A stretch of DNA of 46,270 nt from contig JAGRDO010000032.1 in NCBI GenBank assembly GCA_020447005.1, forward strand, positions 1-46,270, read 5' to 3'. Position numbers and translations under genes: made by a program. The stretch comes from Paracoccaceae bacterium. GTDB lineage: Bacteria; Pseudomonadota; Alphaproteobacteria; Rhodobacterales; Rhodobacteraceae. Below the pieces are notes generated by a model. It was not told where the DNA came from and did no database searches. It saw nothing but the letters and a program-made list of their open reading frames with translations. Positions 8,929 through 15,954 of the stretch are shown piece by piece (within the stretch, counting starts at the first letter, position 1; every line of letters begins with the position of its first letter).

Positions 8929-9572
8929 CCGATCAGATCGAAATCGCGGTCATAGATCTTGCGGACCAGATCGGCGGTTTCATCGGTGTAATAGCTGGAC
9001 ATCGGTTTCTTGCCGGCCTTGGTCTTGTTGACATGGCGCAGGGCGAAATCCGGCAGCTTCAGGTCGCGGCTCAGCTCTTCCAGCTCGGCGTTCAGGTTTT
9101 CGAACCTTACCAGCCGCCTGACGGCGAGATCGCCCGCCGCATCGGTCAGGTAGTAGCTTTGATCCGGCATCCGGGCAAAGATCGTGTCGTTCCAGATCGG
9201 CGGTTTCATGCGGTATTCAAGGTAGTCGCGGAACGACATGCGCCCGACCTTGTCGGCGGTCGACTTGATGCGGAACTGCTTCATGTATTCGTAATGCGAG
9301 ACCGCGTGGTCGAACGGATTGCGCACGACCGAAAAGCTGAGAAACCCGTCGAAGACAGGGCGCGAGAGTTTCGCGATCATCTTCGACGCCGGTTCGTGAA
9401 CCCGGAAATGCGCGGCAGAGGGGCTTTCCTTGTAGGGCATGCGCCGCGAGATCGAGCGCCAGATCGTCCGGCCGCGCGGACGGCCGTATTTGCCGAACGC
9501 ATCGGTCACCGAAAGCCCGGCGGTCTTCGGAATATGGACAAAGATGAAATTGTATTTTTCAGAAATGATCAT
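8898..9572 (-). CDS. Sulfotransferase (PAPS-dependent, family 2)
   Basis: A 224-residue carbohydrate sulfotransferase of the sulfotransfer_2 type. The PAPS 5'-phosphosulfate loop is at the N-terminus (FVHIPKTAGLSV) and the 3'-phosphate motif follows (FSVVRNPFDHAVSHYEY). The start at 9572 is preferred over an ATG nine codons upstream because homology starts at once with the first beta strand and a GAAGG-like site precedes it. The family normally sulfates glycan hydroxyl or amino groups. Lying between neuB and the glycosyltransferase gene, it suggests that the nonulosonate-containing glycan is also sulfated; that is inference. Confidence 0.85.
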   Translation of the reverse strand: MIISEKYNFIFVHIPKTAGLSVTDAFGKYGRPRGRTIWRSISRRMPYKESPSAAHFRVHEPASKMIAKLSRPVFDGFLSFSVVRNPFDHAVSHYEYMKQFRIKSTADKVGRMSFRDYLEYRMKPPIWNDTIFARMPDQSYYLTDAAGDLAVRRLVRFENLNAELEELSRDLKLPDFALRHVNKTKAGKKPMSSYYTDETADLVRKIYDRDFDLIGYSRDLPDFA

Positions 9573-9628
9573 CCGATTGCCTTCGTGATCGCCGCGCACC
9601 GGCGCTATAGTGGAAACCGCCTATCGGC

Positions 9629-10660
9629 TCAATCCGCCAGATCGCTCCACTTCAGTTGCGTGTTCCGCGTGACCGCGCGGGTCAGCCGCCGGCCCAGCAC
9701 CTTGTCGAAGTCATAGCCCGCGATTTCGCCCGAGCCGGGGCGGCGGGCCCAGATGTCGGCCTCGGTGATGACATGGCCTTGCGGCAGGTCGCGGTCGGCC
9801 ACGACGCTGGCGCGGGCGAAGCGGTAGACCGGTTCTTCCGCCGCCGTCCTTTGCTTTGGATTGTTCGTGGCAATCCAGATTTCGCGCGAGCGGTCGATCA
9901 AGAGTTTCAGCTCGGCAGGGTCCATCGAATTGATGATGTCGGGGCCCTTGCGATAGCGCGTATCGGTATAGTGCCGTTCGAGGATCGCCGCACCGAGGGC
10001 GACCGAGGCCAGCGCCATTTCGGGGCCGATCGAATGATCGGAAAAGCCGACCACGGCATTCGGAAAGGCCTGTCGCAGGTCGCTGACGCCCCTGAGCGAG
10101 ACGATGTCCGGCGGGCTGGGGTAAAGATTGGTGCATTCCAGAAGCGCATAGTCGATCCCGGCCGCATCGAGGATGGCGACCGAGGCGCGCAGGCTCTCGA
10201 TCGTCTGCATGCCCGTCGACATGATCACCGGCTTGCCCTTGCGCGCGATATGGCGGATCAGCGGCAGGTTGTCCGCCTCGCCCGAGCCGATCTTGTAGGC
10301 GGGCACGTCCAGCTCTTCGAGAAAATCCGCCGCGGCGCGCGAAAACGGCGTCGAGATCCAGATCATCCCGAGGCTTTCGGTATAGCGCTTCAGCTCTGCC
10401 TCATCCTCGCGCGACAGCGCGCAGGCGGCCATCACGTCCCAGATCGAGACATCGGCATTCGGCGGGAAGATCGACTTGGCCTCATCCGTCATCTCGTCTT
10501 CGAGGATATGGGTCTGATGCTTGACCATCTCGCAGCCCGCCAGCGCGGCAAGACGCACCATTTCCTTGGCCACGGCCAGATCGCCGCCATGGTTGATGCC
10601 GATCTCGGCAATGACGAGCGGCGGGTGTTGGGGCGAAATCTCGCGGCCTGCGATATTCAT
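9629..10660 (-). CDS. neuB: N-acetylneuraminate synthase
   Basis: A 343-residue sialic acid synthase, which condenses ManNAc with phosphoenolpyruvate. The TIM-barrel domain carries AEIGINHGG (E19), VKHQTHILEDEMTDEAK (K47), STPFSRAA, YKIGSGEADN and the metal-binding histidines in GFSDHS (H209) and LERHYTD (H230). The C-terminal antifreeze-like SAF domain (about 280-343) holds WARRPGSG, whose arginine reaches the partner active site in the Neisseria enzyme. VKHQTHI..DEM and IPPNADVSI-like spacing resemble Neisseria NeuB more than PseI or LegI as I recall them, so Neu5Ac is the best guess for the product. It is transcribed alone or with the downstream sulfotransferase gene (56-base gap). Confidence 0.94.
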   Translation of the reverse strand: MNIAGREISPQHPPLVIAEIGINHGGDLAVAKEMVRLAALAGCEMVKHQTHILEDEMTDEAKSIFPPNADVSIWDVMAACALSREDEAELKRYTESLGMIWISTPFSRAAADFLEELDVPAYKIGSGEADNLPLIRHIARKGKPVIMSTGMQTIESLRASVAILDAAGIDYALLECTNLYPSPPDIVSLRGVSDLRQAFPNAVVGFSDHSIGPEMALASVALGAAILERHYTDTRYRKGPDIINSMDPAELKLLIDRSREIWIATNNPKQRTAAEEPVYRFARASVVADRDLPQGHVITEADIWARRPGSGEIAGYDFDKVLGRRLTRAVTRNTQLKWSDLAD

Positions 10661-10853
10661 GTCTCATGCCTCGGTAGTGATGCTCGGGTCCCCGAGCCGG
10701 GTTGGCGCTGATTACACCCTTGGCGTCCCGATGAACAGTCCATGCCTTTCGCGCAGCGCGCCGCGCCCCTGGGCCGGGAAGATGCGCGGCCGCTGACGGC
10801 AATGATCCTCATCCCCCCTGCCGCGGGGCGTCCGGGTCATGGGGCGGACGGGA
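10661..10853. other. Intergenic region between DUF2478 gene and neuB
   Basis: 193 bases without a convincing gene. It holds a 6-bp hairpin at 10682-10697 (GCTCGG/CCGAGC, loop GTCC), which falls in the neuB leader on the minus strand, and a weaker CGTCCG/CGGACG pair just after the DUF2478 stop that could end that transcript. No good -35/-10 pair was found for neuB. Confidence 0.4.
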
Positions 10854-11357
10854 TCAGGCGTTGCGCTGGCACCAGACCAGAAGCGCGGCAAGGTCGGGGG
10901 CGAGTTCCTCGGCAAAGCCCTCGGCGAAACTCTGGAACACCGGCAGGTTGGCGCGGCCCACCGAGGTCAGGACCGGGATGCCTTCCGCCAGCGCCTGCCC
11001 GATCAGCGGGCGAAAGCCGCGCCCGTCGGCCTCTTGCTTGCCGAATCTGTTCACGATGAGAAGACGCGGCCGCTCGGGACCGGAGAGCGCGCCCGCAACA
11101 AGGCCCACCGCCTGCTCAAGCCCGTCAGGGTCAAGCCGGCAGCCCTTGGCGAGCTTGCCGAGATTCTGGCTGATGCGGATGATCCGGCGTGCGGCAAGCA
11201 CGTTCAGATCCATGTCGCAGGGGCGCCCGGTGCCGGCGTCCGAGTTGATCTGTACCGCCCCGGCAAGCGGCCAGCCTTCGGCCGCGAGGGTATCGGCGAC
11301 CCCGGCCAGAAGCCGGTCGGCGGTGCCCTGTCCGTCGGTGATCAGATAGCCCAGCAT
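10854..11357 (-). CDS. DUF2478 protein, molybdenum-associated NTPase-like
   Basis: A 167-residue protein of the DUF2478 family, which I know from molybdate and molybdopterin gene neighbourhoods. It starts with a LGYLITDGQGTADRLLAGVADTL segment that resembles a nucleotide-binding strand-loop-helix without a classical P-loop lysine; VNRFGKQEADGRGFRPLIGQA and PVLTSVG follow later. The start at 11357 is chosen because GGGAAAG precedes it; an upstream ATG would add 11 unrelated residues. It is divergent from fdhD, with only 65 bases between the starts, and its neighbours fdhD, mobA, mobB and moeA support a role in molybdenum cofactor or molybdate handling. The molecular function is unknown. Confidence 0.78.
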   Translation of the reverse strand: MLGYLITDGQGTADRLLAGVADTLAAEGWPLAGAVQINSDAGTGRPCDMDLNVLAARRIIRISQNLGKLAKGCRLDPDGLEQAVGLVAGALSGPERPRLLIVNRFGKQEADGRGFRPLIGQALAEGIPVLTSVGRANLPVFQSFAEGFAEELAPDLAALLVWCQRNA

Positions 11358-11367
11358 CGGCTTTCCC

Positions 11368-11395
11368 TTGCAACCCCTGTCGATGGGCATACAAG
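11368..11395 (+). promoter_or_regulatory. Putative sigma70 promoter for fdhD
   Basis: TTGCAA at 11368-11373 and TACAAG at 11390-11395, 16 bases apart, lie in the short gap between the divergent DUF2478 and fdhD genes. A start of transcription near 11402 would exclude the ATG at 11396 and favour the ATG at 11423 for fdhD. Motif match only. Confidence 0.35.
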
Positions 11396-11422
11396 ATGCC
11401 CTGCGAATTCGAAAGACATGTG

Positions 11423-12292
11423 ATGCCGCCCGCCCTGCCTGTTCTGCCCGATCCTTCCGATCCGCGCCTGACGCGCAGGATCACCGGCACCGATCACGCC
11501 GGGATGCCGGCCGAGATCGCGGTGATCGAGGAGCGCCCGCTGACGATCTTCCTGAACAGTCAGGAAATCGTCACCGCGATGACGATCGGGGACTATCCGG
11601 AATATCTGGCGCTGGGTTTCCTGCGCAATCAGGGCATGTTGCGGGCCGACGACGTGGTGACGGGCGTCGATCACGACGAGGAGGCCGAGGCGGTTGTCGT
11701 GCGCACCGCGCGGCAGACCTCTTATGAGGAAAAGGTGCGGAAGAAAACGCGCACCTCGGGTTGTGCGGTGGGCACGGTCTTTGGCGACATGATGGAGGGG
11801 CTGGAGGGGCTGGTCCTGCCCGGGGCCGAGGTGCGGACAAGCTGGCTTTACACGCTTGCGCGCGAGATCAACACCACGCCGTCGCTTTACCTTGAGGCCG
11901 GGGCGATCCACGGCACGGTGCTGTGCGAAAAGGACAGGCCGCTGGTTTTCATGGAGGATGTCGGGCGCCACAACGCGGTGGACAAGATCGCCGGGTTCAT
12001 GTTCCGCCATCGCGTGCCCGCGCATGACAAGATCCTTTACACCACCGGGCGGCTGACCTCGGAAATGGTGATCAAGACGGCGCTGATGGGCATTCCGGTG
12101 CTGGCCTCGCGGTCGGGCTTCACCGCATGGGGGGTCGAGATCGCGCGGCAGGTCGGCCTGACGCTGGTCGGCCGGATGCGCGGCCAGCGCTTCGTGGTGC
12201 TGTCCGGCGAGGAGCGGCTGATCCGGGATGCAGAGCTGACTGGCGAGGGCGAGGAGCGCCGGCACAGGCGCAAGGGGGCGGGGGATGAGTGA
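11423..12292 (+). CDS. fdhD: Formate dehydrogenase accessory sulfurtransferase FdhD/FdsC
   Basis: A 289-residue FdhD-family protein, which passes sulfur from a cysteine desulfurase to the Mo-bis-MGD cofactor of formate dehydrogenase; the Rhodobacter capsulatus homologue is FdsC. Typical blocks are visible: ERPLTIFLNSQEIVTAMTIGDY, YLALGFLRNQG, FMEDVGRHNAVDKI, LYTTGRLTSEMV and PVLASRSGFTAWGVEIAR. The usual cysteine loop (two cysteines, CxxC, in E. coli) is here TSGCAVGT, with one cysteine only. Start choice is uncertain: ATG 11396 is in frame, but the best promoter lies over it, so ATG 11423 is used. It heads the fdhD-GNAT-YcxB-mobA-mobB unit, and its stop overlaps the next start by 8 bases. 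Confidence 0.9.
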   Translation: MPPALPVLPDPSDPRLTRRITGTDHAGMPAEIAVIEERPLTIFLNSQEIVTAMTIGDYPEYLALGFLRNQGMLRADDVVTGVDHDEEAEAVVVRTARQTSYEEKVRKKTRTSGCAVGTVFGDMMEGLEGLVLPGAEVRTSWLYTLAREINTTPSLYLEAGAIHGTVLCEKDRPLVFMEDVGRHNAVDKIAGFMFRHRVPAHDKILYTTGRLTSEMVIKTALMGIPVLASRSGFTAWGVEIARQVGLTLVGRMRGQRFVVLSGEERLIRDAELTGEGEERRHRRKGAGDE

Positions 12293-12593
12293 GCGTTTCA
12301 AGCCGGTCCGCGACGATCAGATCGCAGCACTCGTGGCGCTGTGGGACCGGGCCGGCATGACCCGGCCCTGGAACCCCGCGGCCGACGACATCGCCCGTCT
12401 GCGCGCCCAGCCTGCCGCCGAGGGATGGGCAGGCGCGCGCGGCGTGATCAAGCTGATGCTGGTGGTGCGCGACACCAATCAGGGGGTGATTGGCTTTTAC
12501 GAGCGTCTTGGCTATAGCGACGCGGGTGTCCGGGTGATGCCGCACTGGCTTACCCCTGAGCGCGCCCGCGCCTATGAGGCCGGCCATGCCTGA
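12285..12593 (+). CDS. GNAT acetyltransferase remnant with internal deletion (YpeA-like)
   Basis: An intact 102-codon frame whose two ends match a YpeA-like GNAT enzyme while the middle is missing. Residues 1-40 (ALVALWDRAGMTRPWNPAADDIARL) correspond to the family N-terminus, and residues from about 50 (ARGVIKLMLVVRDTNQGVIGFYERLGY) to its C-terminus. Compared with E. coli YpeA as I remember it (about 141 residues), some 45-48 residues are absent, namely strands 3-4 with the GHDGHRGxxYYLxVxPxxRGxGxA acetyl-CoA loop. The frame is kept, so this is an in-frame deletion. Acetyl-CoA binding should be lost; it is probably a decaying gene held for its place in the fdhD-mobA operon. Confidence 0.7.
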   Translation: MSERFKPVRDDQIAALVALWDRAGMTRPWNPAADDIARLRAQPAAEGWAGARGVIKLMLVVRDTNQGVIGFYERLGYSDAGVRVMPHWLTPERARAYEAGHA

Positions 12594-13113
12594 CGCGTCC
12601 GAAACCATCACAGTCACCTACGACACGGCCCACGACGTCCGAATCGCGTTGAGAAACCTGCGCCGCTACGGGTTCGCTTCGCCGGTCGATCATCTGGCCG
12701 TCGAGGCAGCGCGATTGTCGCTTCTGCCCATCCCGGTGATCCTGACGATCGCCGGCACCATCCGTCCCGATCAGGCCCTTGCGGCCTATGTCGGGTATTT
12801 CGCGCTGCGCTGGTTCAACCTTTTTGCGAGGCCGGCCATCATGCGGCGCCTCGGCCCCGGATTTGGCCAGAGCGCCGGCGGTGCCGTCGAATTTACCTTC
12901 GGCGCCGGGGGGCTGCACTCGGCCAGCAAGCAAATGCAGTTGACGGTGCCATGGGCGTCCATCCCGCCGCAACGGGTCCGCAAGGCGGGCGTGGTGTTCC
13001 GCATCGGTCCCGAACTGGCCATTCCGGTTTCTGCCGGGAGGCTGCCCCCGGGATGGACCCCCGAGAGCTTTTCAGAGCAGGTCGATCGCTGGCGCAGCGA
13101 GGAGGCCGCATGA
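12586..13113 (+). CDS. YcxB-like membrane protein
   Basis: A 175-residue protein with the plan of the YcxB/DUF3592-like family: a short polar N-terminus with a VTYD strand, two hydrophobic segments (about residues 45-62 and 68-82) and a C-terminal beta-rich domain (GGAVEFTFGAGGLHSASKQMQLTVPWASI), usually annotated as YcxB C-terminal. The ATG at 12586 is chosen since GAGG lies 6 bases before it; an in-frame ATG at 12574 is an alternative. It overlaps the end of the GNAT remnant and the start of mobA (ATGA), so it is co-transcribed with cofactor genes, but no link in function is evident. Confidence 0.6.
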   Translation: MPDASETITVTYDTAHDVRIALRNLRRYGFASPVDHLAVEAARLSLLPIPVILTIAGTIRPDQALAAYVGYFALRWFNLFARPAIMRRLGPGFGQSAGGAVEFTFGAGGLHSASKQMQLTVPWASIPPQRVRKAGVVFRIGPELAIPVSAGRLPPGWTPESFSEQVDRWRSEEAA

Positions 13114-13712
13114 GACCGCCCGGCATCATCCTGGCCGGCGGGCGGGCGACCCGGATGGGCGGTGGCGACAAGGGCTTGCGTGTCGTGGCGGGCCGGCGGC
13201 TGATTGACCGGGTGATCGCGCGGCTGGCGCCTCAGTGCGGCGCCATGGCGATCAACGCAAATGGCGATCCGGCGCGGCTGGCAGAGTTCGGCCTGCCGGT
13301 TCTGCCCGACAGCCTGCCCGACCATCCCGGTCCGCTGGCGGGCGTGCTGGCGGGGCTGGACTGGGCGGCGGGTCGCGGGGCGGAGGCCATCGTCACGGTC
13401 GCCGCCGATACGCCGTTCTTTCCCGCCGATCTTGTCACGCGGCTTCGGGCGGCTGCCGGGCCGTCCGGCCTTGCGCTGGCCGCCAGCCGGGACGGGGACG
13501 GCACGCTTTGGCAGCATCCGACCTTCGGGCTTTGGCCGGTTGCCCTGCGTCACGATCTGCGCGCCGCGCTGGAAGGCGGGTTGCGCAAGATCGTCCTTTG
13601 GACCGGGCGTCATGGCGCGGGTATCGCGGAATTCCCCTCCGATCCCTTCGACCCTTTCTTCAACATCAACACGCCCGGGGATATCAGCGAAGCCGAAAGG
13701 CTGATCACATGA
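13110..13712 (+). CDS. mobA: Molybdenum cofactor guanylyltransferase MobA
   Basis: A 200-residue MobA, which joins GMP from GTP to molybdopterin to form the guanine dinucleotide cofactor required by FdsA. The N-terminal nucleotide loop LAGGRATRMGGGDKGL (residues 8-23), DHPGPLAGVLAGL, the metal-binding VAADTPFFP and the C-terminal FFNINTPGDISEAE are all as expected, and length is normal. Both ends overlap neighbours by ATGA (YcxB gene upstream, mobB downstream), so translation of the unit is coupled. Confidence 0.95.
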   Translation: MRPPGIILAGGRATRMGGGDKGLRVVAGRRLIDRVIARLAPQCGAMAINANGDPARLAEFGLPVLPDSLPDHPGPLAGVLAGLDWAAGRGAEAIVTVAADTPFFPADLVTRLRAAAGPSGLALAASRDGDGTLWQHPTFGLWPVALRHDLRAALEGGLRKIVLWTGRHGAGIAEFPSDPFDPFFNINTPGDISEAERLIT

Positions 13713-14203
13713 GACTTTACGGCGTCACCGGCTGGAAGAACGCAGGCAAGACCACGCTGATGGAACGGCTGGTGCGCGAGATCACCGCGCGGGGGATCAG
13801 CGTTTCGACCGTCAAGCATGCCCATCACGATGCCGAGGTGGATCATCCGGGGCGCGACAGTTTCCGCCATCGCGCGGCAGGCGCGCGCGAGGTGCTGCTG
13901 TCCTCGCCCGCGCGCTGGGCCCTGATGCACGAGCTGCGCGGCGCGCAAGAGCCGGCGCTGGACGAATTGCTGGCGCGGCTGTCGCCCGTCGATCTGGTGC
14001 TGATCGAGGGTTACAAGCGCGAAGGTCACCCGAAGATCGAGGCCTATCGGCATGTGATCGGACGCCCGCCGCTGGCAGAGGGCAATGCCACCATCCGGGC
14101 AGTGGCGGCGGACGTGGTGCCGCCGCGGCTCGATGTGCCGAAGTTCGGCCTCGATGACATCTCTGCCATCGCGACATTTGTCTTGCAGGAGGTTGGGCTT
14201 TGA
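13709..14203 (+). CDS. mobB: Molybdopterin-guanine dinucleotide biosynthesis protein MobB
   Basis: A 164-residue P-loop GTPase that assists MobA. The Walker A loop GWKNAGKTT is at residues 8-16, the STVKHAHHDAEVDHPGRDSFRHRAAGA block that is diagnostic of MobB follows, and LVLIEGYKREGHPKIEAYR carries the Walker B-like region. The start ATG overlaps the mobA stop by four bases. A 133-base gap separates it from moeA, so moeA may be read through or have its own signal. Confidence 0.95.
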   Translation: MRLYGVTGWKNAGKTTLMERLVREITARGISVSTVKHAHHDAEVDHPGRDSFRHRAAGAREVLLSSPARWALMHELRGAQEPALDELLARLSPVDLVLIEGYKREGHPKIEAYRHVIGRPPLAEGNATIRAVAADVVPPRLDVPKFGLDDISAIATFVLQEVGL

Positions 14204-14286
14204 TTGTCGCAAACCCGCCTTCCGTCATCGGCCAGAACCCAAGACCGGCATCTCATGCCTGTCAGGGAATTCATGCCTCCGGGGGT

Positions 14287-14307
14287 CCGGGGGCAGGCGG
14301 CCCCCGG
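14287..14307. other. Strong hairpin in the mobB-moeA gap
   Basis: A perfect 8-bp inverted repeat, CCGGGGGC (14287-14294) and GCCCCCGG (14300-14307), with a 5-base loop. No T run follows, so it is more likely an mRNA processing or stability element than a simple terminator. The bases just before it (CATGCCTCCGGGGG) resemble an intergenic element that I recall as frequent in Rhodobacterales. Confidence 0.5.
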
Positions 14308-14336
14308 CCGGCGCTCAGGGGCCGCGAGGTCGAGAC

Positions 14337-15608
14337 ATGAGCGATCCGCTTATCCCGCCCCGTTTGCGCGACGACTGTTTTGCCATGCCGCAGGGCGTGG
14401 ACTGGGTGCCGGTCGCAACGGCTCTCGCCCGGTTGCGAGAGGGTCTTGCGCCGGTGAACGGGACCGAGACCCTGCCGCTGGAAGAGGCGGCGGGGCGCGT
14501 TCTGGCCAAGGATTGCACGGCGCGCCGGTCGAACCCGCCGGCGGCGAATTCGGCGGTGGACGGTTACGGCTTTGCCCATGCGGCGACAGGGGCGGGGGTG
14601 CAGCGCCTGCCGCTGGTGGCCGGGCGCGCGGCGGCGGGCCAGCCCTATGCGGGCGCGGTGCCCGGGGGCCATGCCATCCGCATCCTGACCGGCGCCATCC
14701 TGCCCGAGGGCGTGGATAGCGTGGTGCTGGAGGAAGACTGCGCGACCGATGGCGCGACAGTGGCCTTTGACGGGCCGGTGAAGCCCCGCGCCAACACGCG
14801 CAAGGCGGGCGAGGATGTCGTCGAAGGGGCGGTCGCGCTGGCTGCGGGGCGGCGGCTTCGCGCGCCGGATCTTGCGCTTCTGGCCGCGCTGGGCATCGCG
14901 GAGGTCGAGGTTTGTCGCCCGCTGCGCGTTGGTGTCCTGTCCACGGGGGACGAGATCGTCGCCGCGCCCGGGATGCCCGCCGCACCGCATCAGATCTATG
15001 ACGCGAACCGGCCGATGCTGCTGGCCTTGGCGCGGGCCTGGGGGCATTCCGCCGTCGATCTCGGTCATATCCGCGACGATGCGGGGCTGCTGGCGGCGGG
15101 GTTCGACCGGGCATCGGCCGAGGTCGATGTCATCGTCACGTCCGGCGGGGCGTCCGCGGGGGATGAGGACCATGTCTCGCAGCTTTTGCGTGACAGGGGG
15201 CGGCTGACAAGCTGGCGCATCGCGATGAAGCCGGGCCGGCCGCTGGCGCTGGCGCTGTGGCGGGGGGTGCCGGTCTTTGGCCTGCCGGGAAATCCGGTCG
15301 CGGCCTTTGTCTGCGCGCTGATCTTCGCCCGCCCCGCGCTTTCGCTGATGGCCGGGTCGGGCTGGTCGGTGCCGCAGGGCTTTGACGTTCCTGCGGCATT
15401 TTCCAAGGCCAAGAAAGCCGGGCGGCGGGAATATCTGCGCGCGCGGCTGAACGCGGATGGCGCGGCCGAGGTCTTTGCCTCGGAAGGATCGGGGCGGATC
15501 AGCGGCCTTGCCTGGGCGGACGGGCTGGTCGAGCTTGGCGACGGTGCCGCCACGATCGCGCCCGGCGCGACGGTGCGGTATTACCCGTTCTCTGCCTTCG
15601 GGCTTTAG
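14337..15608 (+). CDS. moeA: Molybdopterin molybdotransferase MoeA
   Basis: A 423-residue MoeA, which inserts molybdate into adenylated molybdopterin. Seen: NSAVDGYGF (substrate-binding aspartate loop), GxxGGHAIRILTGAILPEGVDSVVLEED, the domain III blocks LSTGDEIV and YDANRPML, VTSGGASAGDEDH, MKPGRPLA and LPGNPVAAFV, and a C-terminal domain IV ending in VRYYPF. Length and order are normal. The ATG at 14337 is the first in frame after the mobB gap, and homology begins soon after. The last four bases overlap the convergent tusA-like gene. Confidence 0.95.
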   Translation: MSDPLIPPRLRDDCFAMPQGVDWVPVATALARLREGLAPVNGTETLPLEEAAGRVLAKDCTARRSNPPAANSAVDGYGFAHAATGAGVQRLPLVAGRAAAGQPYAGAVPGGHAIRILTGAILPEGVDSVVLEEDCATDGATVAFDGPVKPRANTRKAGEDVVEGAVALAAGRRLRAPDLALLAALGIAEVEVCRPLRVGVLSTGDEIVAAPGMPAAPHQIYDANRPMLLALARAWGHSAVDLGHIRDDAGLLAAGFDRASAEVDVIVTSGGASAGDEDHVSQLLRDRGRLTSWRIAMKPGRPLALALWRGVPVFGLPGNPVAAFVCALIFARPALSLMAGSGWSVPQGFDVPAAFSKAKKAGRREYLRARLNADGAAEVFASEGSGRISGLAWADGLVELGDGAATIAPGATVRYYPFSAFGL

Positions 15609-15832
15609 GCGCGCCGGATCAGATAGGTCTGGATGCCGCCATCCTCGGCGCTTTCCAGCAGTGCATGCCCGGATTCGGCACAGAAATGGGGAACGTCGAT
15701 GATGGCCGCCGGATCGGTCGCGATCAGGCGCAGCACCTGACCGGGCGCCATCGCGCGCAGTCTTTTGCGCAGCTTCAGCACCGGCAGCGGGCAAAGCAGC
15801 CCCTTGGCGTCGATTTCGTCATCCCATCTCAT
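15605..15832 (-). CDS. tusA: TusA-family sulfurtransferase
   Basis: A 75-residue TusA/SirA-like sulfur carrier. The active-site motif is GLLCPLPVLKLRK (Cys at about residue 14, CPxP), followed by a GQVLRLIATDPAAIIDVPHFC strand-helix typical of the fold. It lies convergent to moeA and next to the fds operon, so it may relay persulfide sulfur for molybdopterin or for FdhD; E. coli TusA has a known influence on cofactor sulfuration. It diverges from fdsGB across a 122-base gap. The ribosome site is weak. Confidence 0.88.
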   Translation of the reverse strand: MRWDDEIDAKGLLCPLPVLKLRKRLRAMAPGQVLRLIATDPAAIIDVPHFCAESGHALLESAEDGGIQTYLIRRA

Positions 15833-15954
15833 GGCGCGACTGATAGGTAATATGGCGATTCCTGTCTATTCTTTCCAACCACACCATGAGAGACATGGCG
15901 TAGCCGGTCCGTGAAGGGACGGGCCAGGGATTGCATTTGAGGGCGGACGGCAGG

